NCBI RefSeq assembly: GCF_016809835.1
Contig: NZ_JAFBIL020000001.1
Span: 496,001-560,000 of the forward strand
Direction: 5' to 3'
DNA length: 64,000 nt
Source of the DNA: Massilia soli
GTDB lineage: Bacteria; Pseudomonadota; Gammaproteobacteria; Burkholderiales; Burkholderiaceae_D
The notes beneath the pieces are model-generated. The model searched no databases and was not told the DNA's origin. It saw only the letters and a list, made by a program, of their open reading frames with translations. Positions 18,608 to 27,295 of this stretch are shown one piece after another. Each line of letters starts with the position of its first letter. The first letter of the stretch is position 1. Both the position numbers and the translations under genes were made by a program.

Positions 18608-20182
18608 ATGACCCAGTTAATCCACGATTTCATCCTGCGATCGGCGCGCCTGACGCCCGGCGCGGAGGCGCTGGTGGACGGCGCCGCGCGGATTTCGTAC
18701 GCGGGCCTGGCCGCGCAACTGGACCAGGTCGCCGCCGGCTTGGCCGCGCACGGCTTGCCGGCGGGCGGCCGGGTCGCCGTCTACCTCGATAAAAACCTGG
18801 AAAACGTCAGCGCGATGTTTGGCGCCAGCCGCGCCGGCGGCGTGTTCGTCCCCCTCAATCCCCAGCTAAAGCCGCCACAAGTGGCGCACATCCTGGCCGA
18901 TTGCCAGGCCCGCGTGCTGGTGACCTCGAGCGCGCGCCTGCGCACCCTGGCTGCGGCGCTTGGTAGTTGCGGGGACCTGGCACTGGTGGTCGTCACCGGC
19001 ACCGGCGAACGCGCCGCCCTGCCCGCCCACGTCACCGTCATCGGCTGGGACGACTTTGTCGCGCACCCGGCCTCAGCGGCGCACCCGGCGCGCATCGACG
19101 CCGATATCGCCGCCATCTTGTATACATCGGGCAGCACCGGCAGCCCGAAAGGCGTTGTTTTATCGCACCGAAATCTGGTCGCAGGCGCCGAAAGCGTTGC
19201 CTCTTACCTCCACAATACGGCGGCAGACCGGATTCTGGCGGTGCTGCCGCTCAGTTTCGACTATGGCCTGAGCCAGCTGACCACCGCGTTCAGCGTCGGC
19301 GCGAGCGCGGTCTTGATCAATTATTTGTTGCCACGCGACATACTCGACGCGGTCCAGGCCGAAGGCATCACCGGCCTGGCCGCCGTACCGTCGCTGTGGA
19401 TGCAGCTGGCGCGCCTGCCGTGGCCGGCCGGATGCAGCTTGCGCTACCTGACCAATTCCGGCGGCGCGATGCCAAGGCCGACGCTCGACGCGCTGCGCCA
19501 GGTGCTGCCGGCGGCGACGCCTTATTTAATGTACGGCCTGACCGAAGCATTCCGCTCGACCTACCTGCCGCCCGAGCAGCTCGACCGCCGTCCCGACTCG
19601 ATCGGCAAGGCGATTCCGAATGCCCAGGTGATGGTGCTGCGCCCGGATGGCAGCCACTGCGAGCCGGGCGAACCGGGCGAACTGGTACACCGCGGCGCGC
19701 TGGTCTCGCTGGGCTACTGGAACGACCCGGCCCGTACCGCCGAACGCTTCCGCCCATTGCGGCCGGTCGACGCCGGCCTGCCGCTGGCTGAACTGGCGGT
19801 GTGGTCGGGCGACACCGTGCGGATCGACGAGGAAGGCTACCTGTACTTCATCAGCCGCAACGACGAGATGATCAAGACCTCCGGCTACCGGGTCAGCCCG
19901 ACCGAGGTCGAGGAAGTGGCCTGCGCTATCGACGGCGTACTGGAAGTGGTGGCGTTCGGCGCCGCGCACCCGGCGCTGGGCCAGGCCATCGTGCTGGTGG
20001 CCAGCGCCAGCATCACCGAGGCCGAACTGCTGGCGCACTGCAAGCGCCAGCTGCCCGCCTATATGGTGCCGTCCAAGATTGTGGTCTCCACGGAAGCGCT
20101 GCCGCGTAACCCGAACGGCAAATTCGACCGCAAGCAGCTCGCCACCGACCACGCCAACGCTTTCACCGGAGGGACGCCATGA
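18608..20182 (+). CDS. AMP-forming acyl/aminoacyl ligase, exosortase A system-associated
   Basis: The 524-residue protein is an ANL-superfamily adenylating enzyme. The P-loop-like YTSGSTGSPKGVVLSH is near residue 175, the adenine-binding YGLTEAF is around 310, the A8-like region is SRNDEMIKTSGYRVSP, and the C-terminal catalytic Lys is in NPNGKFDRKQL. It activates a carboxylate as an AMP ester and probably loads it on the acyl carrier protein at 13579-13830. The ATG at 18608 is preceded by GGAAAAGG. It overlaps the decarboxylase gene by 4 bp, so the two work together. Confidence 0.88.
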   Translation: MTQLIHDFILRSARLTPGAEALVDGAARISYAGLAAQLDQVAAGLAAHGLPAGGRVAVYLDKNLENVSAMFGASRAGGVFVPLNPQLKPPQVAHILADCQARVLVTSSARLRTLAAALGSCGDLALVVVTGTGERAALPAHVTVIGWDDFVAHPASAAHPARIDADIAAILYTSGSTGSPKGVVLSHRNLVAGAESVASYLHNTAADRILAVLPLSFDYGLSQLTTAFSVGASAVLINYLLPRDILDAVQAEGITGLAAVPSLWMQLARLPWPAGCSLRYLTNSGGAMPRPTLDALRQVLPAATPYLMYGLTEAFRSTYLPPEQLDRRPDSIGKAIPNAQVMVLRPDGSHCEPGEPGELVHRGALVSLGYWNDPARTAERFRPLRPVDAGLPLAELAVWSGDTVRIDEEGYLYFISRNDEMIKTSGYRVSPTEVEEVACAIDGVLEVVAFGAAHPALGQAIVLVASASITEAELLAHCKRQLPAYMVPSKIVVSTEALPRNPNGKFDRKQLATDHANAFTGGTP

Positions 20183-21405
20183 GCCGCCCGCATGCGCCGC
20201 TGACCCAGTTCGCGGTGGTCGACGACTGCCTGCAGGTCGGCGGCATCGCACTGACCCGCCTGGCCGAACGCGCCGGCCGCACGCCCTTCTATGCCTACGA
20301 CCGCGCCGCGATGACCGCGCGCGCGGCCGAACTGCGCGCCCAGCTCCCGGCCGGCATCCACCTGCACTACGCGATGAAGGCCAACCCGATGCCGGCGGTG
20401 GTCCAGCACATGGCCACGCTGGTCGACGGCATCGACGTCGCCTCCGGCGGCGAGCTGCGCACTGCCCTCGACACCCCGGTCAACCCGAACCACGTCAGCT
20501 TTGCGGGTCCGGGCAAGAGCGACGCCGACCTGTCGTGCGCGATCGCCTCGGGCGTGGTGCTGAACATGGAGTCGGAAGGCGAGATGGCGCGCATCGCCGC
20601 CATCGGCGCGCGCCTCGGCCTGCGCCCGAAGGTGATGGTGCGGGTCAATCCGGACTTCGAACTCAAATCGTCGGGCATGAAGATGGGCGGCGGACCGAAG
20701 CAGTTCGGCGTCGACGCCGAGCGGGTGCCGGCCATGCTTGGCGAGATCGGCCGCCTCGGACTGGGCTTCGAAGGCTTCCACATCTTCTGGGGCTCGCAGA
20801 ACCTGAAGGCCGAGGCGATCTGCGAAGCGCACGACAAGACCTTCGCGCTGGCCGAGCGGCTGGCCGCCGACGCGCCCTCGCCGGTGCTGACCCTGAACAT
20901 CGGCGGCGGCTTCGGCATCCCCTACTTCCCCGGCGAGCAGCGCCTCGACCTGGCGCCGGTGGGCGACAACCTGGCGCGCCTGCTGCCGCTGGCCAAAGCC
21001 GCGCTGCCGGAGGCCCAGGTCGTCATCGAGCTTGGGCGCTACCTGGTCGGCGAAGCCGGCGTGTACGTCACCCGGGTCATCGAGCGCAAGGTCTCGCGCG
21101 GCCAGGTCTATTTAGTAACCGACGGCGGCCTGCACCACCATTTGTCAGCCTCGGGCAACTTCGGCCAGGTGATCCGCAAGAATTACCCGGTCGCGATCGG
21201 CAACCGCATGGCCGGCGGCGAGCGCGAAACGGCCAGCGTGGTCGGTCCGCTGTGCACCCCGCTCGACCTGCTGGCCGACCAGATGGACCTGGCCAAAGCC
21301 GACGCCGGCGACCTGGTTGTTGTATTTCAGTCAGGCGCTTACGGCCTTTCGGCCAGTCCTGTAGCCTTCCTGGGACACCCGAGCGCAATTGAAATTATGC
21401 TTTAG
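20179..21405 (+). CDS. PLP-dependent decarboxylase, exosortase A system-associated
   Basis: This 408-residue fold-type III (alanine-racemase-like) decarboxylase resembles diaminopimelate decarboxylases. The PLP lysine is in HYAMKANPMPAV (about residue 70). Other hallmarks are FHIFWGSQN, the phosphate-binding GGGFGIPYFPGE and ELGRYLVGEAGVYV. It probably decarboxylates an amino acid, perhaps while it is tethered to the acyl carrier protein, to give an amine for decorating the polysaccharide. The start ATG overlaps the ligase stop as ATGA. Confidence 0.88.
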   Translation: MSRPHAPLTQFAVVDDCLQVGGIALTRLAERAGRTPFYAYDRAAMTARAAELRAQLPAGIHLHYAMKANPMPAVVQHMATLVDGIDVASGGELRTALDTPVNPNHVSFAGPGKSDADLSCAIASGVVLNMESEGEMARIAAIGARLGLRPKVMVRVNPDFELKSSGMKMGGGPKQFGVDAERVPAMLGEIGRLGLGFEGFHIFWGSQNLKAEAICEAHDKTFALAERLAADAPSPVLTLNIGGGFGIPYFPGEQRLDLAPVGDNLARLLPLAKAALPEAQVVIELGRYLVGEAGVYVTRVIERKVSRGQVYLVTDGGLHHHLSASGNFGQVIRKNYPVAIGNRMAGGERETASVVGPLCTPLDLLADQMDLAKADAGDLVVVFQSGAYGLSASPVAFLGHPSAIEIML

Positions 21406-21500
21406 CAATTAATTGGTAAAATGTACAGAGTGTGTCATTGGTTTTTGTTTAACGAATTAATTAGCGAGTAAGTCATGCCGAAAATGATGGGGTTGCAGCA

Positions 21501-23333
21501 ATGAGCGGCTTGTGTGGATTCATCGGATACGGCGCCAGCGCCACCGATAACCGGGCGGTCATTGAAAAGATGGCTGCGCCTTTGGCGCGCTTTCATGGCG
21601 CCCCGCTGCAGAGCATGCAAGGCCGCAAGAGCGCTGTCGGCATCGTCGCCAGCGAAGCGACCAGCCACGTGTTCCAGCGCGATGGCCTGATGGTCGCCCT
21701 GTGGGGCATTCCGAACAAGGCCATCGGCCAGGGCGCCGAGAGCGTCGCCGCGGGCATCGCCCAGGCCTGGCGGCGCGATCCGGACGCCTTGTGCGCCAGC
21801 CTGAACGGCTCGTTCTCGCTGTGCATCGTCGACGACGACGCCGGCGAAGCGCTGCTGGCCATCGACCGCATGGGCGTCGGCAACATGGCGTACCAGGTCG
21901 CCGGCGAAGCGCTGGTGTTCGGCTCCTCGGCCGACTCGATCGTGCGCCATCCGGCCACGCCATCGGTGCTCGACCACCAGGGCCTGTACAACTACGTCTA
22001 CTTCCACATGATCCCGGGTCCGGGCACGGTGTTCCAGAACCAGCAGCGGCTGGTGCCTGGCGAATACCTGCGCTACCGCCAGGGCCGCGTCGAGAAGCAC
22101 CAGTACTGGCGCATGACGTTCGACGAGCGCCCTGAGCGTCCGTTCGCGGACCTGAAACAGGAATTCATGCGGCTGCTCGAGAGCGGCGTGCGCGACGCGG
22201 CGGCCGGCAGCGAGGCCGGCGCCTTCCTCAGCGGCGGCACCGACAGCTCCACCATCGCGGGCGTGCTGACCAAAGTGGGCGGCAAGCCGGCCAACACCTA
22301 CTCGATCGGTTTCGAAGCCGAAGGCTACGACGAGATGGAGTACGCGCGCCTGGCCTCGCGCCATTTCGGCACCAGCCACCATGAATACTATGTGACGCCC
22401 GACGACGTCGTCGACGCGATCCCGAAGGTGGCGGCGGTATTCGACCAGCCATTCGGCAACGCTTCGGCGCTGCCGGCGTTCTATTGCGCGCGCATGGCGC
22501 GTGCCGACGGCATCACCCGCATGCTGGGCGGCGACGGCGGCGATGAACTGTTCGGCGGCAACGAGCGCTATTCGAAGCAGCACGTGTTCGAGAAATACGA
22601 AAAGGTCCCCGGGCTCTTGCGCCGTGCGCTACTGGAACCGGCCGTCTTCAACTTCCCGGGCGGCGAGCACATCAAGCTGATCCGCAAGGCGCGCAGCTAC
22701 ATCGAGCAGGCATCGGTGCCGATGCCGGCGCGCCTCGAGACCTACAACCTGCTTGGCCGCTACGGTCCGAGCCAGGTGTTCACCGACGCCTTCCTGGCGA
22801 ACGCCGATACCAACGGCCCGCTCGAGAGCCTGCGCCGCGACTACGGCGGCAACGAGGCGGCAAGCCTGATCAACCGCATGCTGGCGCTCGACTTCAAGGT
22901 CACGCTGGCCGACAACGACCTGCCGAAAGTGATCCGCTCGTGCGAGCTGGCCGGCATGGATGTCGCCTTCCCTTTCCTGTCGGACGACATGGTGGCGTTT
23001 TCCGGCCACCTGACCGCCAAGCAGAAGCTCAATGGCACCAAGCTGCGCTACTTCTTCAAGGAGGCGCTGCGCGACTTCCTGCCGGACGAAATCATCAACA
23101 AGCAAAAGCACGGCTTCGGCCTGCCGTTCGGCGTCTGGCTGCAGCATCACCAGCCGCTCAAGCAGCTGGCGATGGACAGCCTGACCGACCTGAAGCAGCG
23201 CGGCATCGTGCGCCCTGCCTTCATCGACCAGCTGGTGGGACAGCACCTGTCCGAGCACGCCGGCTACCACGGCACCATGGTCTGGGTGCTGATGATGATG
23301 GAGCAGTGGTTCAAGCAGCACGAACAGGCTTAA
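21501..23333 (+). CDS. Asparagine-synthetase-like amidotransferase lacking Cys2
   Basis: The 610-residue protein has an N-terminal Ntn/GATase II-like domain and a C-terminal ATP-pyrophosphatase domain with the PP-motif AFLSGGTDSSTIAGVL (about residue 240) and MLGGDGGDELFGGNERY. The N-terminus reads MSGLCGFIG, so the only nearby Cys is at position 5; true glutaminases need Cys right after Met. It may use ammonia or an amine instead, or act like beta-lactam synthetase, where the nucleophile is also lost. The second homolog, at 27292-29190, keeps MCGIVG. It follows the decarboxylase by 95 bp and ends before a shared terminator. Confidence 0.85.
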   Translation: MSGLCGFIGYGASATDNRAVIEKMAAPLARFHGAPLQSMQGRKSAVGIVASEATSHVFQRDGLMVALWGIPNKAIGQGAESVAAGIAQAWRRDPDALCASLNGSFSLCIVDDDAGEALLAIDRMGVGNMAYQVAGEALVFGSSADSIVRHPATPSVLDHQGLYNYVYFHMIPGPGTVFQNQQRLVPGEYLRYRQGRVEKHQYWRMTFDERPERPFADLKQEFMRLLESGVRDAAAGSEAGAFLSGGTDSSTIAGVLTKVGGKPANTYSIGFEAEGYDEMEYARLASRHFGTSHHEYYVTPDDVVDAIPKVAAVFDQPFGNASALPAFYCARMARADGITRMLGGDGGDELFGGNERYSKQHVFEKYEKVPGLLRRALLEPAVFNFPGGEHIKLIRKARSYIEQASVPMPARLETYNLLGRYGPSQVFTDAFLANADTNGPLESLRRDYGGNEAASLINRMLALDFKVTLADNDLPKVIRSCELAGMDVAFPFLSDDMVAFSGHLTAKQKLNGTKLRYFFKEALRDFLPDEIINKQKHGFGLPFGVWLQHHQPLKQLAMDSLTDLKQRGIVRPAFIDQLVGQHLSEHAGYHGTMVWVLMMMEQWFKQHEQA

Positions 23334-23340
23334 TGTTCCA

Positions 23341-23365
23341 GGCGATGTCGCCCCTAAGTGTGGAA
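23341..23365 (+). mobile_element. Solitary IS1595-type terminal repeat (relic)
   Basis: This 25-bp stretch matches 22 of 25 positions of the terminal inverted repeat of the complete element at 56571-57620. It starts 8 bp after the amidotransferase stop. No opposite end and no transposase fragment are visible, so it is an IS scar or a remnant of a small non-autonomous element. Confidence 0.6.
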
Positions 23366-23371
23366 TTCGAT

Positions 23372-23479
23372 ACGTCGTTCCCGCGCATGCGGGAATCCAT
23401 ACTGTAGCCGAGTGGTGAATAGCCTTATCGTGGTCACCGCATCGCCGGAATGGGTGCCCGCCTGCGCGGGCACGACGTC
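23372..23479. repeat. Pair of inverted REP-like palindromic repeats
   Basis: A CGTCGTTCCCGCGCATGCGG-type unit followed by GAATCCATAC (23372-23402), and a reversed relative with GCCCGCCTGCGCGGGCACGA (about 23449-23478), face each other between convergent genes. The same family occurs at 57731-57797. These are common dispersed intergenic repeats in proteobacteria; short translations such as RMRES or PACAGT in them are not genes. Confidence 0.75.
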
Positions 23480-23491
23480 TGGGCATAGCGT

Positions 23492-23520
23492 AAAAAAACC
23501 AGGCATCGCCTGGTTTTTTT
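23492..23520. terminator. Bidirectional terminator between convergent operons
   Basis: A run of seven A, CCAGGC, a 3-nt loop, GCCTGG and a run of seven T form a symmetrical hairpin that can stop transcription on both strands. It serves the plus-strand amidotransferase (stop 23333) and the long minus-strand operon (stop 23534). Confidence 0.9.
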
Positions 23521-23533
23521 ACGCCGTCACCGC

Positions 23534-24925
23534 TCAGGCCCGCGCCGCAGTGGCGTCGACCTTGCTGACCACGTAGCGGAATTTGCCCGACTTTTCAGGC
23601 AGGATTGCTTCGACCGGTTCGATGTCCACTTGTACGCCCGCGCCGAGGCGCTTCTTGAAGCCCGCTTCGATGGTGGCGCGCAGCGCCGTGTCGGGCGGCG
23701 TGTCGCTGACCACCTGCACGCGCGTGTGATCGACGCTCTCCTGGATGATCTTGAAGGACTTCACCTGCGGCAGGTCGCGCAGGATGTAGACCAGCGCCAG
23801 CCCGTGCATGACCGCGCCGTCCTGGGTGACCAGGAAGTCGGTGCTGCGGCCCTGGATCTCCTGCAGCACCGGCAAGCCGCGCCCGCAGCTGCACTGCTTG
23901 GTGCCGAGCACACCGACGTCGCCGGTGCGGTAGCGGATGAACGGATAGTCGCCGGTGGCCAGGTGGGTCACCACGATCTCGCCGGCGCTGCCGGCAGGGA
24001 CCGGGCGGCCTTCGCTGTCGATGGTCTCGACCACGATGTCCTCGGCGGTGATGTGCATGCTGCCCGACGGGCACTGGTGCGCGATGAAGCCGGCGTCGCG
24101 CCCGCCGTAGCCATTGGCCACCGGGCAGCCGAAGGTGCCGGAGATCTGCGCGCGCTGCTCGTCGTAGAGGCGTTCGGAGGTCACGAAGGCGACCCGGATG
24201 CCCAGGTCGTCCATGCGCCGGCCCTTCGCCTTGGCGTGGCGCGCGATGTGCGACAGCGCCGACGGATAACCGAACAGCATGCGCGGGCGGCGGCGCTGGA
24301 TCTCGTCCAGGAAGCCGTCCAGCTTCGCTTCCGACATCTCGAACGCGGGCAGCAGCGAGGTGCGCAGCATCTTGTCGCGCGCCGCGCGCACGCTGTCCTG
24401 GGCGCCGAGCTCGATCGGCGAGCCCCACACCACGATCTCGGGATCGCCGATATCGACGTTCCACCAGCGCGTGGCGCGCCACTTGGCGGCGACATCGTGG
24501 CTGACCCGCTCCTTGCCGATGTAGAACACCAGCGGCTCGCCGCTGGAGCCGCCGGTGTTGAAGCGTGCCAGGCCGCGCGCGTCGTCGGCGCGCATGCGGT
24601 CGCTGTTGGCGCGGATGATCGGCTTGTCGAGAAGCGGTAGACGCGCCAGGTCGTCGATGGTTTTCAGGTCGCGCGCGGGGTCGAAGCCGATCTGCTCGAA
24701 CAGCTCGCGGTAGTACGGCACCTTGGTTTGCGCGCGCGTCAGCAACGCGCGCAGGCGCTTGAGCTGTAGCTCGCGCAGGCGGGCGGCCGGCCACCACTGC
24801 GATTTTTCCATCGCGCGGCGCACCGACACGGTGCTGTGGCGTTTCATCAATTCGTGCAGCGGGAACAGCATGCCCGCGACGACGCGGGTGTACGGACTGG
24901 CGCTGCCAGGTTTTGCGGTCATCAT
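23534..24925 (-). CDS. CapK/PaaK-like adenylate-forming ligase
   Basis: The 463-residue protein is related to phenylacetate-CoA ligase and CapK-type capsule proteins. Motifs include FNTGGSSGEPLVFYIG (AMP-binding, about residue 125), FGYPSALSHIA, NGYGGRDAGFIAHQC, RYRTGDVGVLG and the Cys pair CSCGRGLPVL. In polysaccharide loci such proteins may activate a carboxylate to decorate the glycan; the substrate is unknown. The ATG at 24925 overlaps the glycosyltransferase stop as ATGA. It is the last gene of the 16-kb minus-strand operon and ends 14 bp before the bidirectional terminator. Confidence 0.82.
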   Translation of the reverse strand: MMTAKPGSASPYTRVVAGMLFPLHELMKRHSTVSVRRAMEKSQWWPAARLRELQLKRLRALLTRAQTKVPYYRELFEQIGFDPARDLKTIDDLARLPLLDKPIIRANSDRMRADDARGLARFNTGGSSGEPLVFYIGKERVSHDVAAKWRATRWWNVDIGDPEIVVWGSPIELGAQDSVRAARDKMLRTSLLPAFEMSEAKLDGFLDEIQRRRPRMLFGYPSALSHIARHAKAKGRRMDDLGIRVAFVTSERLYDEQRAQISGTFGCPVANGYGGRDAGFIAHQCPSGSMHITAEDIVVETIDSEGRPVPAGSAGEIVVTHLATGDYPFIRYRTGDVGVLGTKQCSCGRGLPVLQEIQGRSTDFLVTQDGAVMHGLALVYILRDLPQVKSFKIIQESVDHTRVQVVSDTPPDTALRATIEAGFKKRLGAGVQVDIEPVEAILPEKSGKFRYVVSKVDATAARA

Positions 24926-26034
24926 GGGTTGGTCGCCATTTTCGGGGTGCCGGGTTTGAGTACGGAGCGGTACACCGCCATCAGGCGCGGCTTGACGCCG
25001 GCCCATGCGTACTGCTGCACGTAGCGCAGGCCGGAGTCGCGCAGGCGCGCCGCCAGCCCGGGTTCATCGGTAACGCGCAGCACCGCGTCGGCCATCGCCT
25101 GCGGATCGCGCGGCGGCACCAGCAAGGCGGTCTTGTCGTGATCGACCAAAAACGGCACGCCGCCGACATTGGTGCTGACCACCACCGCGCCGCTGGCCAG
25201 AGCTTCCAGCACCGAGTTCGGCATGTTGTCGACCGTGCTCGGGTTGAGCATGATGTCGGCGTCGCGGTACAGCGCGGCCATGCCGGCATTGTCGACCCGG
25301 CCGGTGAAGCTGACCGCGTGGCCCATGCCCAGGTCGGTGACCAGTTGTTCGAGTTCGGCGCGCTGCGGGCCGGAGCCTGCCACCACCAGGCGCGCGCCCG
25401 GATGCCTGGCCAGCACCAGCGCGAAGGCGCGCAGCGCGGTGCCGTTGTCGTAGATCGGTTCGAGGTTGCGCGCCACCAGCAGGCGCGGCGCATCCAGCGT
25501 TTCGGCTGGTGCGCGGTCGCTGTTGAAGCGCTCGAGATTGATGATGTTCGGGACCACGATGGTGCCGATGCCATGCTGGCCGAATACCGACTCGAGGAAG
25601 CCCGACGGCACCACCAGTGCCGATGCGCGCTGCAGGCTCGGACGCACCGACGCCAGCGACTTGGCCAGGAAGGTGCCCGCTTCGCCGCCCCGGTAGTTGA
25701 CCACCACCGGGCAGCCGCGCAGGGCGCCGATCCAGATCGCCGGCGCGGCAAACAGGTGCCACGACCAGCCGGAATTGGCCATCACATGGATCAGGTCGAC
25801 CCGGCCGGCGCTGCGCCACAGGGTCGCGATGTACGGCAGCATGCGCGCCAGCGCGCGCACGCCCTTGATGCGGCCGGCCCAGGCCGGGCGGTAAGGCGCG
25901 TTAACCTGGATCAGGTCGACCGTGCAGCCCTCGCCCGACAGCAGCAGGGCAAGTTGTTCGGTCTGGTTTGCCATGCCGCCCGACGGCGGCGGCAGCGGCC
26001 CGACCAGGCCGATTTTTAAAGCATGTTCAGCCAA
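24922..26034 (-). CDS. GT4-family glycosyltransferase
   Basis: This 370-residue protein has a GT-B fold. The N-terminal PLPPPSGGMANQTEQLA glycine-rich loop resembles GT4 enzymes. The C-terminal nucleotide-sugar site contains LVVAGSGPQRAELEQL, FTGRVDNAGMAALYRDADI and NPSTVDNMPNSVLEALASG, the family's ExxxxxxxE-type region. It should add one sugar to the lipid-linked repeat unit in the cytoplasm. It appears to start with TTG at 26034, with AAGGA eight bases upstream, overlapping the preceding glycosyltransferase gene by 8 bp. Confidence 0.85.
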   Translation of the reverse strand: MAEHALKIGLVGPLPPPSGGMANQTEQLALLLSGEGCTVDLIQVNAPYRPAWAGRIKGVRALARMLPYIATLWRSAGRVDLIHVMANSGWSWHLFAAPAIWIGALRGCPVVVNYRGGEAGTFLAKSLASVRPSLQRASALVVPSGFLESVFGQHGIGTIVVPNIINLERFNSDRAPAETLDAPRLLVARNLEPIYDNGTALRAFALVLARHPGARLVVAGSGPQRAELEQLVTDLGMGHAVSFTGRVDNAGMAALYRDADIMLNPSTVDNMPNSVLEALASGAVVVSTNVGGVPFLVDHDKTALLVPPRDPQAMADAVLRVTDEPGLAARLRDSGLRYVQQYAWAGVKPRLMAVYRSVLKPGTPKMATNP

Positions 26035-27295
26035 TTGCGATTTCCTTGCCGACCAGGCCGCGGTACACCGCCTGGTAGCGTGCGACGCTGGCGCGCCAGT
26101 TGCGTTCCTGCTCGACGAAGTTGCGGCCAGCCGCGCGCAGCGCAGGCCAGCGCTGCGGCTCCGACAACAGCGCCAGCACCTTGACGGCCAGCTGCTTCGG
26201 GTCGCCGGCGGCGAACAGCACGCCGGTCTTGCCGTCGTCGATCAGTTCCTTGTGGCCGCCGACGTCGGACGCCACCAGCAGGCGGCCCTGGGCCATCGCT
26301 TCGAGCGGCTTGAGCGGCGTGACCAGGTCGGTCAGGCGCATCTTCAGGCGCGGGTACACCAGGATGTCGACCAGGTTGTAGTAGCGCTGCACCTGGTCGT
26401 GCGGCACGCGGCCGGTGAAGATCACCTTGTCGGCCACGCCCAGCGTGCGCGCCTGCTCTTTCAGCGCGGCGTCCTGCGGACCGCCGCCAACGAGCAGCAC
26501 GCGCACGTCCGGGTTCACCTTCAGCATCTCGGGCAGCGCCTGCAGCAGCACGTCCAGGCCTTCGTAGGCGTAGAACGAACCGATGAAGCCCAGTACCGGC
26601 TTGCCGACGATGCCCAGCTCCACGGCCAGCGCTTCGTCGCGGGTGCCGTCGGTGCTGAAGTCTTCGATATTGACCGCGTTCGGGATCACCGTCACCTTGG
26701 ATGACGGGATGCCGCGCCCGACGATCTCGGCGCGCAGGCCTTCGCAGATCGTGAAGGCCGCGTCGACCCGCTTCAAGGCCCAGGTCTCGAGCGCGCGGGT
26801 GAGCCGGTAGCGCAGGCCCCACTCGCGGCTGGTGCCATGGTCGACCGCCGCGTCTTCCCAGAAGGCGCGGATTTCGTAGACCACCGGGATGCCGAGGCGG
26901 CGGCCGACGCGCAGCGCGGCAACCGCGTTGAGCACCGGCGAATGGGCGTGGATGACGTCCGGCCTGATCTGCTGCGCCAGCGGCAGCAGGCGTGCCGCCA
27001 GGCCGTCGATCACGGCCTTCTGGTTCAGCACCGGCAGGCGCGACATCAGGCCGGTTTCCGGCGCGGTGCGATGGAACATCAGGCCGTCGACCATGTCGCT
27101 CGAGGCGCTGGCGCTGCCCTGCTTGGAGCCGGTCAGGTGATGGGTTTCCCAGCCGCGCGCGCGCTGCTGCTGCAGGATCGAGCGGCTGCGGAAGGTATAG
27201 CCGCTGTGCAGCGGGATCGAGTGGTCGAGCACGTGCAGCACGCGCAGCGGCTTGCCGGTGATGGCGCCGATATTTTCTGGTTTGCCCACGCTCAT
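26027..27295 (-). CDS. GT4-family glycosyltransferase, exosortase A system-associated (TIGR04063 type)
   Basis: The 422-residue GT-B glycosyltransferase begins with VLHVLDHSIPLHSGYTFRS, typical of the XrtA-associated family. Later motifs are GFIGSFYAYEGLDVLL, LLVGGGPQDAAL, FTGRVPHDQVQRYYNLVDI and TPLKPLEAMAQGRLLVASDV. It probably extends the repeat unit. The ATG overlaps the amidotransferase stop by 4 bp (ATGA). Confidence 0.9.
   Translation of the reverse strand: MSVGKPENIGAITGKPLRVLHVLDHSIPLHSGYTFRSRSILQQQRARGWETHHLTGSKQGSASASSDMVDGLMFHRTAPETGLMSRLPVLNQKAVIDGLAARLLPLAQQIRPDVIHAHSPVLNAVAALRVGRRLGIPVVYEIRAFWEDAAVDHGTSREWGLRYRLTRALETWALKRVDAAFTICEGLRAEIVGRGIPSSKVTVIPNAVNIEDFSTDGTRDEALAVELGIVGKPVLGFIGSFYAYEGLDVLLQALPEMLKVNPDVRVLLVGGGPQDAALKEQARTLGVADKVIFTGRVPHDQVQRYYNLVDILVYPRLKMRLTDLVTPLKPLEAMAQGRLLVASDVGGHKELIDDGKTGVLFAAGDPKQLAVKVLALLSEPQRWPALRAAGRNFVEQERNWRASVARYQAVYRGLVGKEIAIG

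Noticed and set aside
23372-23576. Short open frames with RMRES or PACAGT-like peptides
   Set aside because: These are translations of dispersed REP-like repeats, not genes.
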